Shown here: positions 36,090 to 45,167 of the stretch, in pieces | Numbering within the stretch: the stretch's first letter is position 1 | Layout of the letters: each line of letters opens with the position of its first letter | Source of the DNA: Treponema sp. | GTDB taxonomy: Bacteria; Spirochaetota; Spirochaetia; Treponematales; Treponemataceae | Direction: 5' to 3' | Assembly: GCA_017468745.1 (NCBI GenBank) | Contig: JAFUHS010000149.1 | Location: forward strand, 1-48,937 | DNA: 48,937 nt | The notes under the pieces: generated by a model | The model's database searches: none | Seen by the model: only the letters and a program-made list of their open reading frames with translations | Told to the model about the DNA's origin: nothing | Translations under genes and position numbers: made by a program

Positions 36090-37532
36090 CTAATTCCTTT
36101 TCAACAGCATTGAATTAACTGTTTCTATAAAATATTTGTTTTTAATTATTCGTAGTATAAGTGCATAAATCAAAATTCCTATAAGTGTTCCACCAAATAA
36201 CTGTACATAAATACTAGAGGTTAACGATATATAAAAATAAAGAATTACAGCCATAACACTTGTTGCAAAAACAGCTTGAAATAAATTGAATAATATTTCT
36301 ATTGTGAAGACAGCTTTTCGTAAATGTATAATTTGTATCAGTGTAACTGTTGATTCTGCAATGACCGTCCCTATAGCAGCTCCTGAGGCTCCGTATTTTG
36401 GGATTAATAACAGGTTGCAAATTATATTCAAGCTTGCTCCTGTGATATATGAGCAGAGAGAAATTTTTTCTTTATTTAAAGCGGGTAAAATTTGTGTTCC
36501 TGTGATGTTTGCAAGAGGAATGAAAAAAATTATGGGTGTGATTATCTGCATTGTAATAACAGCTGGTATATATTTATCACCACTAAACAGCAGTACAAGT
36601 GGCTTAGCAAATAAAAATAAACCTGTTGCCAAAGGAATGGATAAAAGCATAATAATACTGAAACTTTTTTGTGAAAGTTCTGTAAACTTCATGTTTTCTT
36701 TTTTTTTCAGATATTGTGATAATCTAGGTAATAGAACCCCTGTTAAGGCGTTTAAAAGGCTGACAATCATATGATTTAATTTTGTTGCGGCAGAATAGTA
36801 GCCAACTTGGCTATCGGTCGATAGAATGCCTACCATCGTAGTGTCAAGCGTTGTATAAACACTTGTTACAAATGACATCCCTGTGAAAACAATAATCGAA
36901 CGCAAATGGTCGGAAGGATGGAAATCTGTTTTTAGCGAATAGCAGATATATTTTCTCGAATGGATAAAATTAAAGATTTTTGAGCCGACAGCTGAAATAA
37001 TACCGAAAATTGCATAGGCAATGACGCTTGAATCCGAGCGAACAAAGGCAAAAAGAAATATTAAACTCAAAATTTGAAAGCAGAATGAACGTATTGTGAC
37101 ATAACGAAATTTTTCTAGCGCTGTGTATAACCAGTCTAAGCCGAGCGTAGTAAAAAGAATTTTTAAACTACAAATAATCAATAAACTGCGATATGGAAAT
37201 AATTTGGGAACAAGCAATATTGTACAAATAAAAACCAAATATGAAATCAGTGTTGATAACCCGTTAATAAAAAGTATTTCTTTTACAAATTTTGAGAGGG
37301 CTTCTTTGTCGTCATGGCGTTTTGCGGCTTCTCGTACAGCATATCCTCCAACTCCGAGTCCTGCAATCATCAAAAAATAGGAAACAACAGAATTGGAAAA
37401 ATTTACTTTTCCCATGGCTTCCGGACCTAAAATTCTACTCGCATACGGAAATGTAATAACAGGAAAAGCAATGTTCATAAATGCTTTCAAGACTGAGTAA
37501 AATGCATTCTTTTTTAGAGAACTTGTTGCCAT
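36090..37532 (-). CDS. wzx: Wzx-type oligosaccharide flippase
   Basis: A MOP-superfamily membrane protein of 480 residues with about twelve to fourteen helices. It opens with AFYSVLKAFMNIAFPVITFPYASRILGPEAMGKVNF, which is diagnostic for polysaccharide flippases, and later has DTTMVGILSTDSQVGYYSAATKL. It moves undecaprenyl-pyrophosphate-linked repeat units to the periplasm for Wzy polymerisation. No Wzy is recognised with certainty in the window. It has an AAGGAAAA ribosome site and begins nine bases after the end of the frameshifted wzi-like gene, so both are likely on one transcript. Confidence 0.9.
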   Translation of the reverse strand: MATSSLKKNAFYSVLKAFMNIAFPVITFPYASRILGPEAMGKVNFSNSVVSYFLMIAGLGVGGYAVREAAKRHDDKEALSKFVKEILFINGLSTLISYLVFICTILLVPKLFPYRSLLIICSLKILFTTLGLDWLYTALEKFRYVTIRSFCFQILSLIFLFAFVRSDSSVIAYAIFGIISAVGSKIFNFIHSRKYICYSLKTDFHPSDHLRSIIVFTGMSFVTSVYTTLDTTMVGILSTDSQVGYYSAATKLNHMIVSLLNALTGVLLPRLSQYLKKKENMKFTELSQKSFSIIMLLSIPLATGLFLFAKPLVLLFSGDKYIPAVITMQIITPIIFFIPLANITGTQILPALNKEKISLCSYITGASLNIICNLLLIPKYGASGAAIGTVIAESTVTLIQIIHLRKAVFTIEILFNLFQAVFATSVMAVILYFYISLTSSIYVQLFGGTLIGILIYALILRIIKNKYFIETVNSMLLKRN

Positions 37533-37540
37533 AGTTTTCC

Positions 37541-39314
37541 TTAAAAATTATATTTTCCTGCTAGTGAAAATCGGTAACCGATTTGGCTATTCGAACCGTT
37601 TTTCAATTCACTTCCATAAAGCCATGAGGCCAAAAACATATACACATATTCTGCCTCAATTTTTAAACTTTTTGTAACAAAATGTGCCCATTGCAGTCCC
37701 CATGCATTATAAGTTCTATATTGTGCGTAATAATCTTTACTAGTTTTTGACGGATATGACGCATCTGTGCTCACGGCCATGTTGTATATGTAATTGTTGT
37801 CAGGACAGCTTCTGTGATAAAATCCCATTATGCTTCCTCGGGTATAATAAACTTTATATCCCAAAAACTGACTGTTGCCATGATAGCCGCTCCCGGCTCC
37901 GAGCAGCTGACCTTGATTTGTATATCCCTGCCAAATTTTACCGTGGCTATAGTATCCACTGTATTTCCATTGTAATTGAAAATCCTGAGACATTTCAAAG
38001 TTGTTCCATTCAAGAATCAGCTCACTCTTTAATGTTCCTGTGTGTTTCTGGATAAACTGAAAAATGGGGATATTCTGTTTTAATCCTACTGTATATACCG
38101 CCGTGTGAAAAGGGTTTGAAATAGAGTCAGATGTAAAATCATCTATTCCAATTTCTCCATATATCTCAAATCCTGCTGTCGGAAAACGCCAGTTTGCGAA
38201 TAAAGATGCTTTTTGGTCTTCTCCATCACCGCTTATATCATTTGCATGAGAAGTCGTAAATAATCGCCCAAGATACTTGAGGTTTTCAAGTTTCCAGTTT
38301 GTAATGAATATTCTGTTTACCCCCACCGTCAGCCCCGGAATAAAGCCCGGAGAAAATGAAAGCGACAGAGCATTGAGCATACGGTATTTATTGTCTGGAT
38401 TATTGTCAAAAATAGTCAGACTCTTCCAGTCTGCCTACCCAGATACGCCCCTCTATGTCGCCTATATGCCAGCCGAATTTTGGAAGGTAAATAGCTGTCT
38501 TTCGCAAGCCAAAATCAAATTTGGGATAGGATGCCGCATTGTTGCTGCCTAGCATAGGATTCAGCCATGCCGGTCCAAGCCATGGAGATTGGCTTCCAAA
38601 GCCAATCGTAAAATTATGCCATGTCCAGCGAAATTCAGTATCTCCCCAGTCAAATGTCCAAAAAGACGAGTCTCCGAATCGTTGAGGTAAATCAATGCCA
38701 TTTTGAAAATAACTGTATTCGCTGTCATAGGCATGATTCGGCATAATATCAAACCCCAAATTCTGGCTGAAGCACACCTGCGGCTTAATCGTCACTTCAA
38801 ATCCATAAGCCTCAAGCCTGGCTCCTCCCGTGAGGCTGCTGTTGTAGCCTTTTCCCTGCCAGAGGGCGCCGTCGTTCTGACCGTAGGGGGCGGCGGTGTT
38901 GAAGCTGTTATACCATTCCGGGCCGTAGGCCTTGAATCTGACGCTGTGGTCAAAGCCCCTTGTAAACCAGTTGCCGCCGCTGTTTTCTGACTGCCATAAT
39001 GTTCGTTTTTTCCCAAGGTTATTCTTCTGCCAGACATGAGAGGGCATGGTCTTTTCCATAACCGGGTTTCCGTTTTCGTCTGTCAGGATTTTTCCGTCCG
39101 CATCATGCAGGGGGGCTTCCGTCTCAATAAAATTCCACTGATTGTCACTCAATGTACGATACCCAAGGGTAGGGCGCTCCGTTATCCCCGTCAGGGAGAG
39201 AAAATCGTAGTATTCTTCTTCGGTGGATTTGAGGGCTTCCTGACTGAAAAGAATTTGCGCGGAAAGAGAAAAAATTGAAAAAAAGAGCAGTGCTGAAACT
39301 GTGTTGTTCTTCAT
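37541..39314 (-). pseudogene. Wzi-like outer-membrane barrel, frameshifted
   Basis: Two frames together make one 590-residue protein like the intact paralogue at 45168-46979. The N-terminal part (39314-38406) has a signal peptide ending near ILFSQ, then EEEYYDFLSLTGIT and GFEVTIKPQVCFSQN, and stops after GRLEESDYF. The C-terminal part continues DNNPDNKYRMLNALSLSFSPGF in the next frame. Removing one base from the A5 run at 38408-38412 joins them exactly where the paralogue reads ESDYFDNDDTNDNN. The family holds Wzi-type beta-barrels that bind capsule at the outer membrane. The break may be a base-calling error, a phase-variable tract or a real lesion. Precedes wzx. Confidence 0.8.
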
Positions 39315-39321
39315 TTATTTT

Positions 39322-39350
39322 ATTTTAACAGATTCTGAATCTTTTGTCAT
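39322..39350 (-). promoter_or_regulatory. Promoter of the frameshifted wzi-like gene
   Basis: ATGACA (39345-39350), 17-base spacer, TAAAAT (39322-39327), then seven bases to the ATG; leaderless type. Confidence 0.55.
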
Positions 39351-39407
39351 TCCTTGCTGAATAGTGATAAATCTTGCGGTTTTAAATTAGCTCTAAAAAT
39401 TAAAATA

Positions 39408-39436
39408 TTGCTTCCCGCTTAAATTTTCTATATACT
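39408..39436 (+). promoter_or_regulatory. Promoter of the ABC permease operon
   Basis: TTGCTT (39408-39413), 17-base spacer, TATACT (39431-39436), then seven bases to the ATG at 39444; leaderless type, with no ribosome site. Confidence 0.55.
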
Positions 39437-39443
39437 TTAATTC

Positions 39444-40874
39444 ATGCTTCTTTATCTTGCCTTCAAAAATATAATTTCAAGAAAAAGCTCTTTCGTAATA
39501 ATTCTTTTCATTGCTTTTGCGGTCATGCTGCTTGTCGTCACTAACTCAATCTTTGACAGCACTGAAAAAGGCGTTGAAAAAACATTCGTCACAAGTTTCT
39601 CCGGTGATATTGTCATCCGTCCCAAATATAAAAAACCGCTGTCCCTTTTCGGTGACGAGACTCCCGTTACTGGAAAACTCACCGAACTGCCCCAGCTCAT
39701 TCCTTACGATGACATCTTGGATTATCTTTCTGCACGGCCGGAAATCTCAGGCCTGGTTCCCCAGGTTTCGGGAATCTCTGTCCTTGAGACGGAGGACACA
39801 GAGGAAGAAAAATGCTATATGTTCGGTGTTCCCGCCCGAAAATATCTGGAGCTTATGACATCTATAAAAATCATTGAGGGAAAGCCCTGGGAAGACGGGG
39901 AGAAGGGGCTTATGCTCTCAAAAAAATATGCTGATAATATGCATGCAAAACTGGGGGACACCCTTCAATTTAAAATAAGCGAGGGCTTTTCTTCCAGAAT
40001 CCGTGCAGTTCCTCTTGTCGCCATTTATGATTACTCTGTGGAAAATGCCATCCTTGACAGGATTGTCCTTACCAATCCTGAGACTGTCCGGGCAATAATG
40101 GATATGTCTGACCTCTCATCTTCTGATGCAATCGAGCTTTCAGAGGATGTGGAAGATATTCTTTCCGAGTCTGATTTGGATGACTTGTTCTCTTCTGCCG
40201 GGGATTTTGATGATGTCGTTCATACGGAAGAAAGCGGGCTTTCTCAGGAAGAGGCTCTTGAAACTCAGACTTCCTACACGGATTCCTCTTCATGGAACTA
40301 TATAATTTGCCGGGCAGAAGATCCGAAAAAGGTTGCAAGGACAATCAGAAGCCTGAACAGATTCTTCAAAAACAATGACTGGCCTGTTGAAGCCGTCAAC
40401 TGGCGCTCTTCTGCGGGAAGCACGGCCTTCTATCTCTATATCCTGCGCCTTATCCTCAATATCGGAATCATCATCATTCTTGGTGCGGGCTTTATCGTAG
40501 TCAACAACACTCTTGTAATCAATGTCCTGGACCGAATCAGGGAAATCGGCACAATGCGGGCCATCGGGGCAAACAAACGCTACATCACCAAGGAGTGCGC
40601 TTGTGAGACCTTGATTATGGCCTTCATCGCGGGAATCCTCGGCTGCCTTTTCGGAGCGATAGCCTCGCATTTTGTCTCTTCGGCTCATATTACATTTTCA
40701 AATGATTTTCTCATCCAGCTTTTTGGCGGAAAGGTTCTGAGCACGGCGGTCACATTCTCTAATCTCCTCGGAGCCTTTTCCCTGTCAATTTTTATCGGTC
40801 TCATAGCGTGGATTTATCCCCTGATAAACGCTCTTCGGGTAAATCCTGTTGAGGCCATGCAGGGGGTAAAATAA
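39444..40874 (+). CDS. FtsX/LolC-type ABC permease with acidic periplasmic insert
   Basis: A 476-residue permease of the MacB/LolCE class. It has one N-terminal helix (about 15-34), a large periplasmic domain and three C-terminal helices with NTLVINVLDRIREIGTMRAIGANKRYI before the second, the coupling helix of the family. An unusual acidic, Ser/Asp-rich stretch (about 228-280, including ESDLDDLFSSAGDFDD) interrupts the periplasmic domain. Its pattern recurs in the N-terminus of the barrel encoded at 43005. It shares one base with the start of the second permease, so the two form a heterodimer that uses the ATPase encoded at 44396-45124. It probably moves a lipoprotein or lipid towards the outer membrane. 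Confidence 0.85.
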   Translation: MLLYLAFKNIISRKSSFVIILFIAFAVMLLVVTNSIFDSTEKGVEKTFVTSFSGDIVIRPKYKKPLSLFGDETPVTGKLTELPQLIPYDDILDYLSARPEISGLVPQVSGISVLETEDTEEEKCYMFGVPARKYLELMTSIKIIEGKPWEDGEKGLMLSKKYADNMHAKLGDTLQFKISEGFSSRIRAVPLVAIYDYSVENAILDRIVLTNPETVRAIMDMSDLSSSDAIELSEDVEDILSESDLDDLFSSAGDFDDVVHTEESGLSQEEALETQTSYTDSSSWNYIICRAEDPKKVARTIRSLNRFFKNNDWPVEAVNWRSSAGSTAFYLYILRLILNIGIIIILGAGFIVVNNTLVINVLDRIREIGTMRAIGANKRYITKECACETLIMAFIAGILGCLFGAIASHFVSSAHITFSNDFLIQLFGGKVLSTAVTFSNLLGAFSLSIFIGLIAWIYPLINALRVNPVEAMQGVK

Positions 40875-42157
40875 TGTACCAGACAAAAATCGCTCTCCGC
40901 TCTCTTTTTTACCGGAAAACCCAATATATCTCACTTTTTTTGGTCTGCATGTTTGGCGTGGCCATTTCCCTTTCAGCGATTGCCGTCAGCACCGGAATGA
41001 TCCGCTCCATGAATCAGAAGGCAAAGATTTACTACGGCGGTGATTTTGCCATGATGTGCGCCACTGATGACGGACTGGCAATTTTTGATTATGAGGATAG
41101 CCTTGAACTTATAAAATCTACGCTTCCCGAAGATGCTGTGGTCACGCCTCGCATGGATTTGCTGGCCAATGATGCGGCTTTCTATTTTGAGGGAGTACAG
41201 GCCTTGCAGCGGACGATAAAAGGAATAAATTTCAAAAACGAAAAAGACTTAATATCAAGTTTTTATTTCGTAGAAGGCGATTTCGATATTCCTGAGAATT
41301 CAAACGGACTTCTTATCTCCCTTCCTATAGCAAAAATGCTGAATGTTCATGTCGGAGATGAGATAACCTTTCAGATTAAAACATACAATAGTTTCCTGAA
41401 TACAGTTCCAGTTGTCGTTAAGGGAATATTTCAGGATTCCAGTGTTTTCGGTACATACACTTCATACATGGATTTTAATTTCCTGAAAAAAGCCTACGAC
41501 CGTCCTGAGAATTTCGCAAACCGTATCTGCGTGAATTTCCCGAATCGAAAAATAAATCAAAAACAACTTCATGACTTTTATGATTCGCTGAAGGATAAAC
41601 TCAATATGTATGATTGGGTGGATGACAAGGATGTCTATATAGATGCCAGCGATTATTTTAAAACAGAAACCTGGGGCCTGATACCACTGAGCGCAAACCT
41701 CAATGATGTGGAAATCATGGAGCTGGCTATGGATGCGGTCATCTCGTTTATCATCGTCATCCTCACGGTAATCATCGTTGCCGGTATCGGAAGCACTTAC
41801 CGTGTCCTCATAATGAAGCGAATCACGGAAATCGGCATCTACATGGCTGTTGGCATGAAAAAACGCTCGATTATCGCCACCTTGCTATTCGAGTCCTTTC
41901 TCCTGCTCTTTGCCGGCTGTCTCTTTGGTCTCGTACTGACCGGCTTTTTCTGCTCCCTAATCTCAATCTTTGATTTTTCTTTTATTCCGTCTTTTGATAT
42001 GTTCCTTGAAAAGGGTAACCTTTCCCCGCACATGGATGTTATTAAAAGTGTGGCGGTCATTGCGTCGGTCATTATCGTCACGCTGCTTGCGGTTTTATAC
42101 TCAACCGTCAAGTCAATTAAAATCATGCCGGTTCAGGCTCTCGCTGTTACTGAATAG
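40874..42157 (+). CDS. FtsX/LolE-type ABC permease
   Basis: A 427-residue partner permease: N-terminal helix (about 17-40), periplasmic domain, three C-terminal helices, with STYRVLIMKRITEIGIYMAVGMKKRSI as the coupling motif and KIMPVQALAVTE at the end. It lacks the acidic insert seen in the first permease. The last base of the previous gene is the first base of this one (TAATG), the usual coupling for subunits made in equal amounts. Substrate unknown; the LolA-like protein and barrel that follow suggest transport to the outer membrane. Confidence 0.88.
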   Translation: MYQTKIALRSLFYRKTQYISLFLVCMFGVAISLSAIAVSTGMIRSMNQKAKIYYGGDFAMMCATDDGLAIFDYEDSLELIKSTLPEDAVVTPRMDLLANDAAFYFEGVQALQRTIKGINFKNEKDLISSFYFVEGDFDIPENSNGLLISLPIAKMLNVHVGDEITFQIKTYNSFLNTVPVVVKGIFQDSSVFGTYTSYMDFNFLKKAYDRPENFANRICVNFPNRKINQKQLHDFYDSLKDKLNMYDWVDDKDVYIDASDYFKTETWGLIPLSANLNDVEIMELAMDAVISFIIVILTVIIVAGIGSTYRVLIMKRITEIGIYMAVGMKKRSIIATLLFESFLLLFAGCLFGLVLTGFFCSLISIFDFSFIPSFDMFLEKGNLSPHMDVIKSVAVIASVIIVTLLAVLYSTVKSIKIMPVQALAVTE

Positions 42158-42192
42158 TTTTAAAAGGTGGGAGTCTCTGAAAGGAGTAGACT

Positions 42193-43002
42193 ATGAAATT
42201 AAATATTGGCCTTAAAAAAATTCTTTTTTCTTTTTCCGCGCTCGCCTGTCTTTCTTTTTCTGCTCATGCTGTCTCTAAAAGCGAGGCAGCCGAACTCTTG
42301 CAGAAAACTGAAGACTCAACCTCATTTTATGGCACGGATTTTACCGCGTACTATGAAGTCACTCAGGAAAAGCCGGGGGAAGGCAGGAGCCAGACATTTG
42401 CCACAATCTATCGCCGTGATGATGAGTCAAAGTGGACTATCCTTATTACGGCCCCCTACAAAGACAGGGGCAAGGGCTATCTCCAGACAGAAAACAGTAT
42501 CTGGTTCTTTGACCCTGCTGACAAACGTTTTACATTCACCAGCTCAAAGGATAAATTCCAGGGAACTAATGCAAATACATCGGACTTTGCTCCCCAGCAT
42601 TATGTCCGTGATTACGAGATAGAAAAGACAGAAGAGGTTAAGCTTGGCTCATATGAATGCCTTTTGTTTACTTTAAAAGCAAAGACAAAAAATGTTGATT
42701 ATCCCATGATTAAGCTCTGGGTCACAAAAAATGACGGTCTTACCCGCAAAAAAGAAGATTATTCTTTGTCCGGGCAAAAGCTCCGCACAACCGCAATTCC
42801 TTCATATCAAAAGGTCAACGGTAACGGCAAAATCTATCAGATTCCTGTCAATATGGTGATTCAGGATAATCTGAAAGGCAGGAAGATAAACGGAAAAATG
42901 AGTTATGAGAGAACGAACATCTCGATTTCAAATGCCGTGCTTGCAAAACAAGACGATGCAGTTTACACTAAGCCATATCTCGAACTAATGAGCGGCAAAT
43001 AA
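42193..43002 (+). CDS. LolA-like outer-membrane lipoprotein-sorting protein
   Basis: A 269-residue periplasmic protein with a signal peptide of about 25 residues ending in SAHA. The rest fits the LolA/LolB-like fold family of lipoprotein-sorting proteins (TDFTAYYEVTQEKP, WTILITAPYKDRGKGYLQTENSIWFFDP, APQHYVRDYEIEKTEEVKLG, MSYERTNISISN near the end). It would carry a lipid-bearing cargo from the permeases to the outer membrane. A GGAG site precedes the start. It lies 35 bases after the second permease and three before the barrel, so it is in one operon. Confidence 0.85.
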   Translation: MKLNIGLKKILFSFSALACLSFSAHAVSKSEAAELLQKTEDSTSFYGTDFTAYYEVTQEKPGEGRSQTFATIYRRDDESKWTILITAPYKDRGKGYLQTENSIWFFDPADKRFTFTSSKDKFQGTNANTSDFAPQHYVRDYEIEKTEEVKLGSYECLLFTLKAKTKNVDYPMIKLWVTKNDGLTRKKEDYSLSGQKLRTTAIPSYQKVNGNGKIYQIPVNMVIQDNLKGRKINGKMSYERTNISISNAVLAKQDDAVYTKPYLELMSGK

Positions 43003-43004
43003 AA

Positions 43005-44399
43005 TTGTGTAAGCATAAAAAGTTTCTAATTTCCTTCTTTTTCTTTTTCAGTCTCTGTCCGTCTTTCTTTTCTCAGGAAAGCGAAGGCGGGCAGGATGCA
43101 AGTCGTATCAGCGATTCAGAGCTTGCAGACGATGACTTTGATTCTTTTTTTGAAAATGCTGAGGATACTGATGAGGCAATAGTCACCGAAGATGTACAGT
43201 CCGGTACGAATTATGATGTAAAAATCGGTTCCCTGAAAATCCCTATTGAGGTTTCAGGTCAGCTGAACACTGAGCTGGGTGTCGCCTATCTGCATGATGA
43301 CGGAGCCAATGACGGAACTTTTTATTTTGATTTTAAAAACTACATTCACTTTGTGACCCGTCCTGACAAATATCTTGCCCTTCGGGGAACATTGAAAACG
43401 ACAATGCCCAAGGACAGTTCCGATACTGAAAAAGAGCAGAGTAGTCATCTTCTTTACATTTATGAGATGTACTTTGATTACCTTGCTTTCGACAGGATTT
43501 ATATTACCGCCGGCAAAAAAAAATCCGTATGGGGCAATATCCGTCTTTTCTCCGATTATTATGACACCACAGAAAATATCAGCAATACGGATAATGAGAC
43601 TGTTTCTGATACAACGACAGATAATGTGAATGATGCCCAGTACACGAATATCCTGTATGACTCAAGGAATTATATTTCGGGTATCATAAAAGTTCCTTTT
43701 GGAAACCATACGGTTACGGCTCTCGCCATGTACAACGACGAGACCAACATTACTTCCACCCGAACAGAGAATATGTCTATTGCGGGCAGCGCCGAATTCG
43801 TTTTTCTCGGGACATCCCTCAATATTTTCGGCCGCCGCTTTAAGCTCAAGGAAACTGAGGAAACAAGGACTGACACCACACAGCTTCCGATTGTCGGCAT
43901 GGAGCTCAAAAGAAGCATCCTCAATTTCGATGTTTACGGCCAGACACTCATCCGTATCCAGGACGGCTGGAAAACATGGGATTTCTTCAAGTCTGGATTT
44001 GAGGACAAATCAGCCTTTAACAGGGTTATATCAACAATTGGCATGTACCGGCTCTGGTCAGATAATGCTCCATATTTCGGCTTTAACGCGGAATTCCAGA
44101 ATATTTACCGTCCGGAACCCAGTGGAAGCGAGCATTATTTCGTGAACCGTTTCGCCCTGCAGGTGGGAATGGCGAAAATCGGCCCTGACAAGAACATAAA
44201 GCCTGTTTTCCAGTGGAATCACAACATCACGGACAAATCAGGTTTCATAAAGACCGGCGTGATTTTCGGCAGGGTAATGCCTCACTGTGACTGGCGTGTC
44301 GGAATGAAGTATGAGTACGGAAAAATGACCTCAGAGTCCAGCTCAAAATATACGAAACTTACGATCGGAACTTATCTTTCAATTGATTTGGACTACTAG
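43005..44399 (+). CDS. Outer-membrane beta-barrel with acidic N-terminal segment
   Basis: A 464-residue protein, starting with TTG three bases after the LolA-like gene; no ATG gives a complete signal peptide. The first 23 residues form a strong signal sequence (KFLISFFFFFSLC) cut near FFSQ. An acidic stretch follows (about 36-60, ADDDFDSFFENAED), then repeated amphipathic strands with aromatic girdles (YDVKIGSLKIPIEVSGQLNT, LALRGTLKTTMP, RVGMKYEYGKM, TIGTYLSIDLDY at the end), typical of a barrel. The family is not known to me; the operon resembles LolA-like/barrel pairs linked to exporters. Its stop codon shares the palindrome CTAG with the stop of the converging ATPase. Confidence 0.7.
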   Translation: MCKHKKFLISFFFFFSLCPSFFSQESEGGQDASRISDSELADDDFDSFFENAEDTDEAIVTEDVQSGTNYDVKIGSLKIPIEVSGQLNTELGVAYLHDDGANDGTFYFDFKNYIHFVTRPDKYLALRGTLKTTMPKDSSDTEKEQSSHLLYIYEMYFDYLAFDRIYITAGKKKSVWGNIRLFSDYYDTTENISNTDNETVSDTTTDNVNDAQYTNILYDSRNYISGIIKVPFGNHTVTALAMYNDETNITSTRTENMSIAGSAEFVFLGTSLNIFGRRFKLKETEETRTDTTQLPIVGMELKRSILNFDVYGQTLIRIQDGWKTWDFFKSGFEDKSAFNRVISTIGMYRLWSDNAPYFGFNAEFQNIYRPEPSGSEHYFVNRFALQVGMAKIGPDKNIKPVFQWNHNITDKSGFIKTGVIFGRVMPHCDWRVGMKYEYGKMTSESSSKYTKLTIGTYLSIDLDY

Positions 44400-45124
44400 G
44401 CTTCCTGAATCTGACCGTCACGAATCTTGATTACATGGTCAGACAAGGCGACGATTTTAGGGTCGTGGGTAGAAAAGACGAAAGTTGTCTTTAATTCCTG
44501 ATTGAGCTTTTTCATGAGCTCCAGGATTTGGTCGCCGTTCTTTGAGTCGAGGTTTGCAGTCGGCTCATCGGCAAGGATAATCGGAGCCTTTGTTACCAGC
44601 GCGCGGGCAATGGCAACGCGCTGCCTCTGACCGCCGCTCAATTCAGACGGCTTGTGATTCTTCCAGTCTGAAAGTCCCACCGTTTCAAGCAGGAAAGCCA
44701 CCCAGTCCTTTTTTTCGGCCGCCGAAAGCGTGTCATTTGCCACTGATTTTCCCAAAGAGAGAGGAAATTCGATGTTTTCCCAAACATTAAGAACCGGAAT
44801 GAGGTTGAAAGTCTGAAAGATGAACCCCAGGTGGGCACGGCGAAGCTCAGTGAGCTTTGAGTCGATTTTGAAAGGAACTTTTTTTGATTTTTCAAGGTCG
44901 ATGCCTTTATAGACATCAGTTCCCTCAAGGATAATTGAACCGGAATTTGGTAAGTCAATGAGGCCTATCATATTTAGAAGGGTGGATTTCCCTGAGCCTG
45001 AAGGACCTGAGAGGGCGGCGAATTCACCTTCTTCGATTTTAAATGAGGCCTTGTCAACAGCTTTGACCTGTACTTTTTCCATCTGATAGATTTTGCTTAC
45101 ATTCTTTAGTTCAATTACTGCCAT
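44396..45124 (-). CDS. LolD/MacB-type ABC transporter ATPase
   Basis: A 242-residue ATPase: SGPSGSGKSTLLNMIGLID (Walker A), FIFQTFNLIPVLNVWENI (Q-loop with the LolD/MacB LIP segment), ELSGGQRQRVAIARALV (signature), ILADEPTANLDS (Walker B) and FSTHDPK (H-loop). This class works with FtsX-type permeases, here those at 39444 and 40874 encoded on the other strand. The start at 45124 (MAVIELK) is chosen because the -10 box lies at 45131-45136; the 45157 start would be upstream of the transcript. Subunits of one transporter in convergent units is odd, as they cannot share an mRNA. Confidence 0.92.
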   Translation of the reverse strand: MAVIELKNVSKIYQMEKVQVKAVDKASFKIEEGEFAALSGPSGSGKSTLLNMIGLIDLPNSGSIILEGTDVYKGIDLEKSKKVPFKIDSKLTELRRAHLGFIFQTFNLIPVLNVWENIEFPLSLGKSVANDTLSAAEKKDWVAFLLETVGLSDWKNHKPSELSGGQRQRVAIARALVTKAPIILADEPTANLDSKNGDQILELMKKLNQELKTTFVFSTHDPKIVALSDHVIKIRDGQIQEA

Positions 45125-45130
45125 TCTTTT

Positions 45131-45159
45131 ATTATATCCTATTTTTATTTCTGACACAA
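45131..45159 (-). promoter_or_regulatory. Promoter of the ABC ATPase gene, leaderless type
   Basis: TTGTGT (45154-45159), 17-base spacer, perfect TATAAT (45131-45136), then six bases to the ATG at 45124. Confidence 0.6.
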
Positions 45160-45167
45160 TTGCAAAA

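Noticed and set aside
44396-45124. ABC ATPase as part of a Wzm/Wzt or Kps capsule exporter
   Set aside because: The LolD/MacB-type Q-loop region and the nearby FtsX-type permeases fit better; no Wzm/KpsM-like six-helix permease is present.
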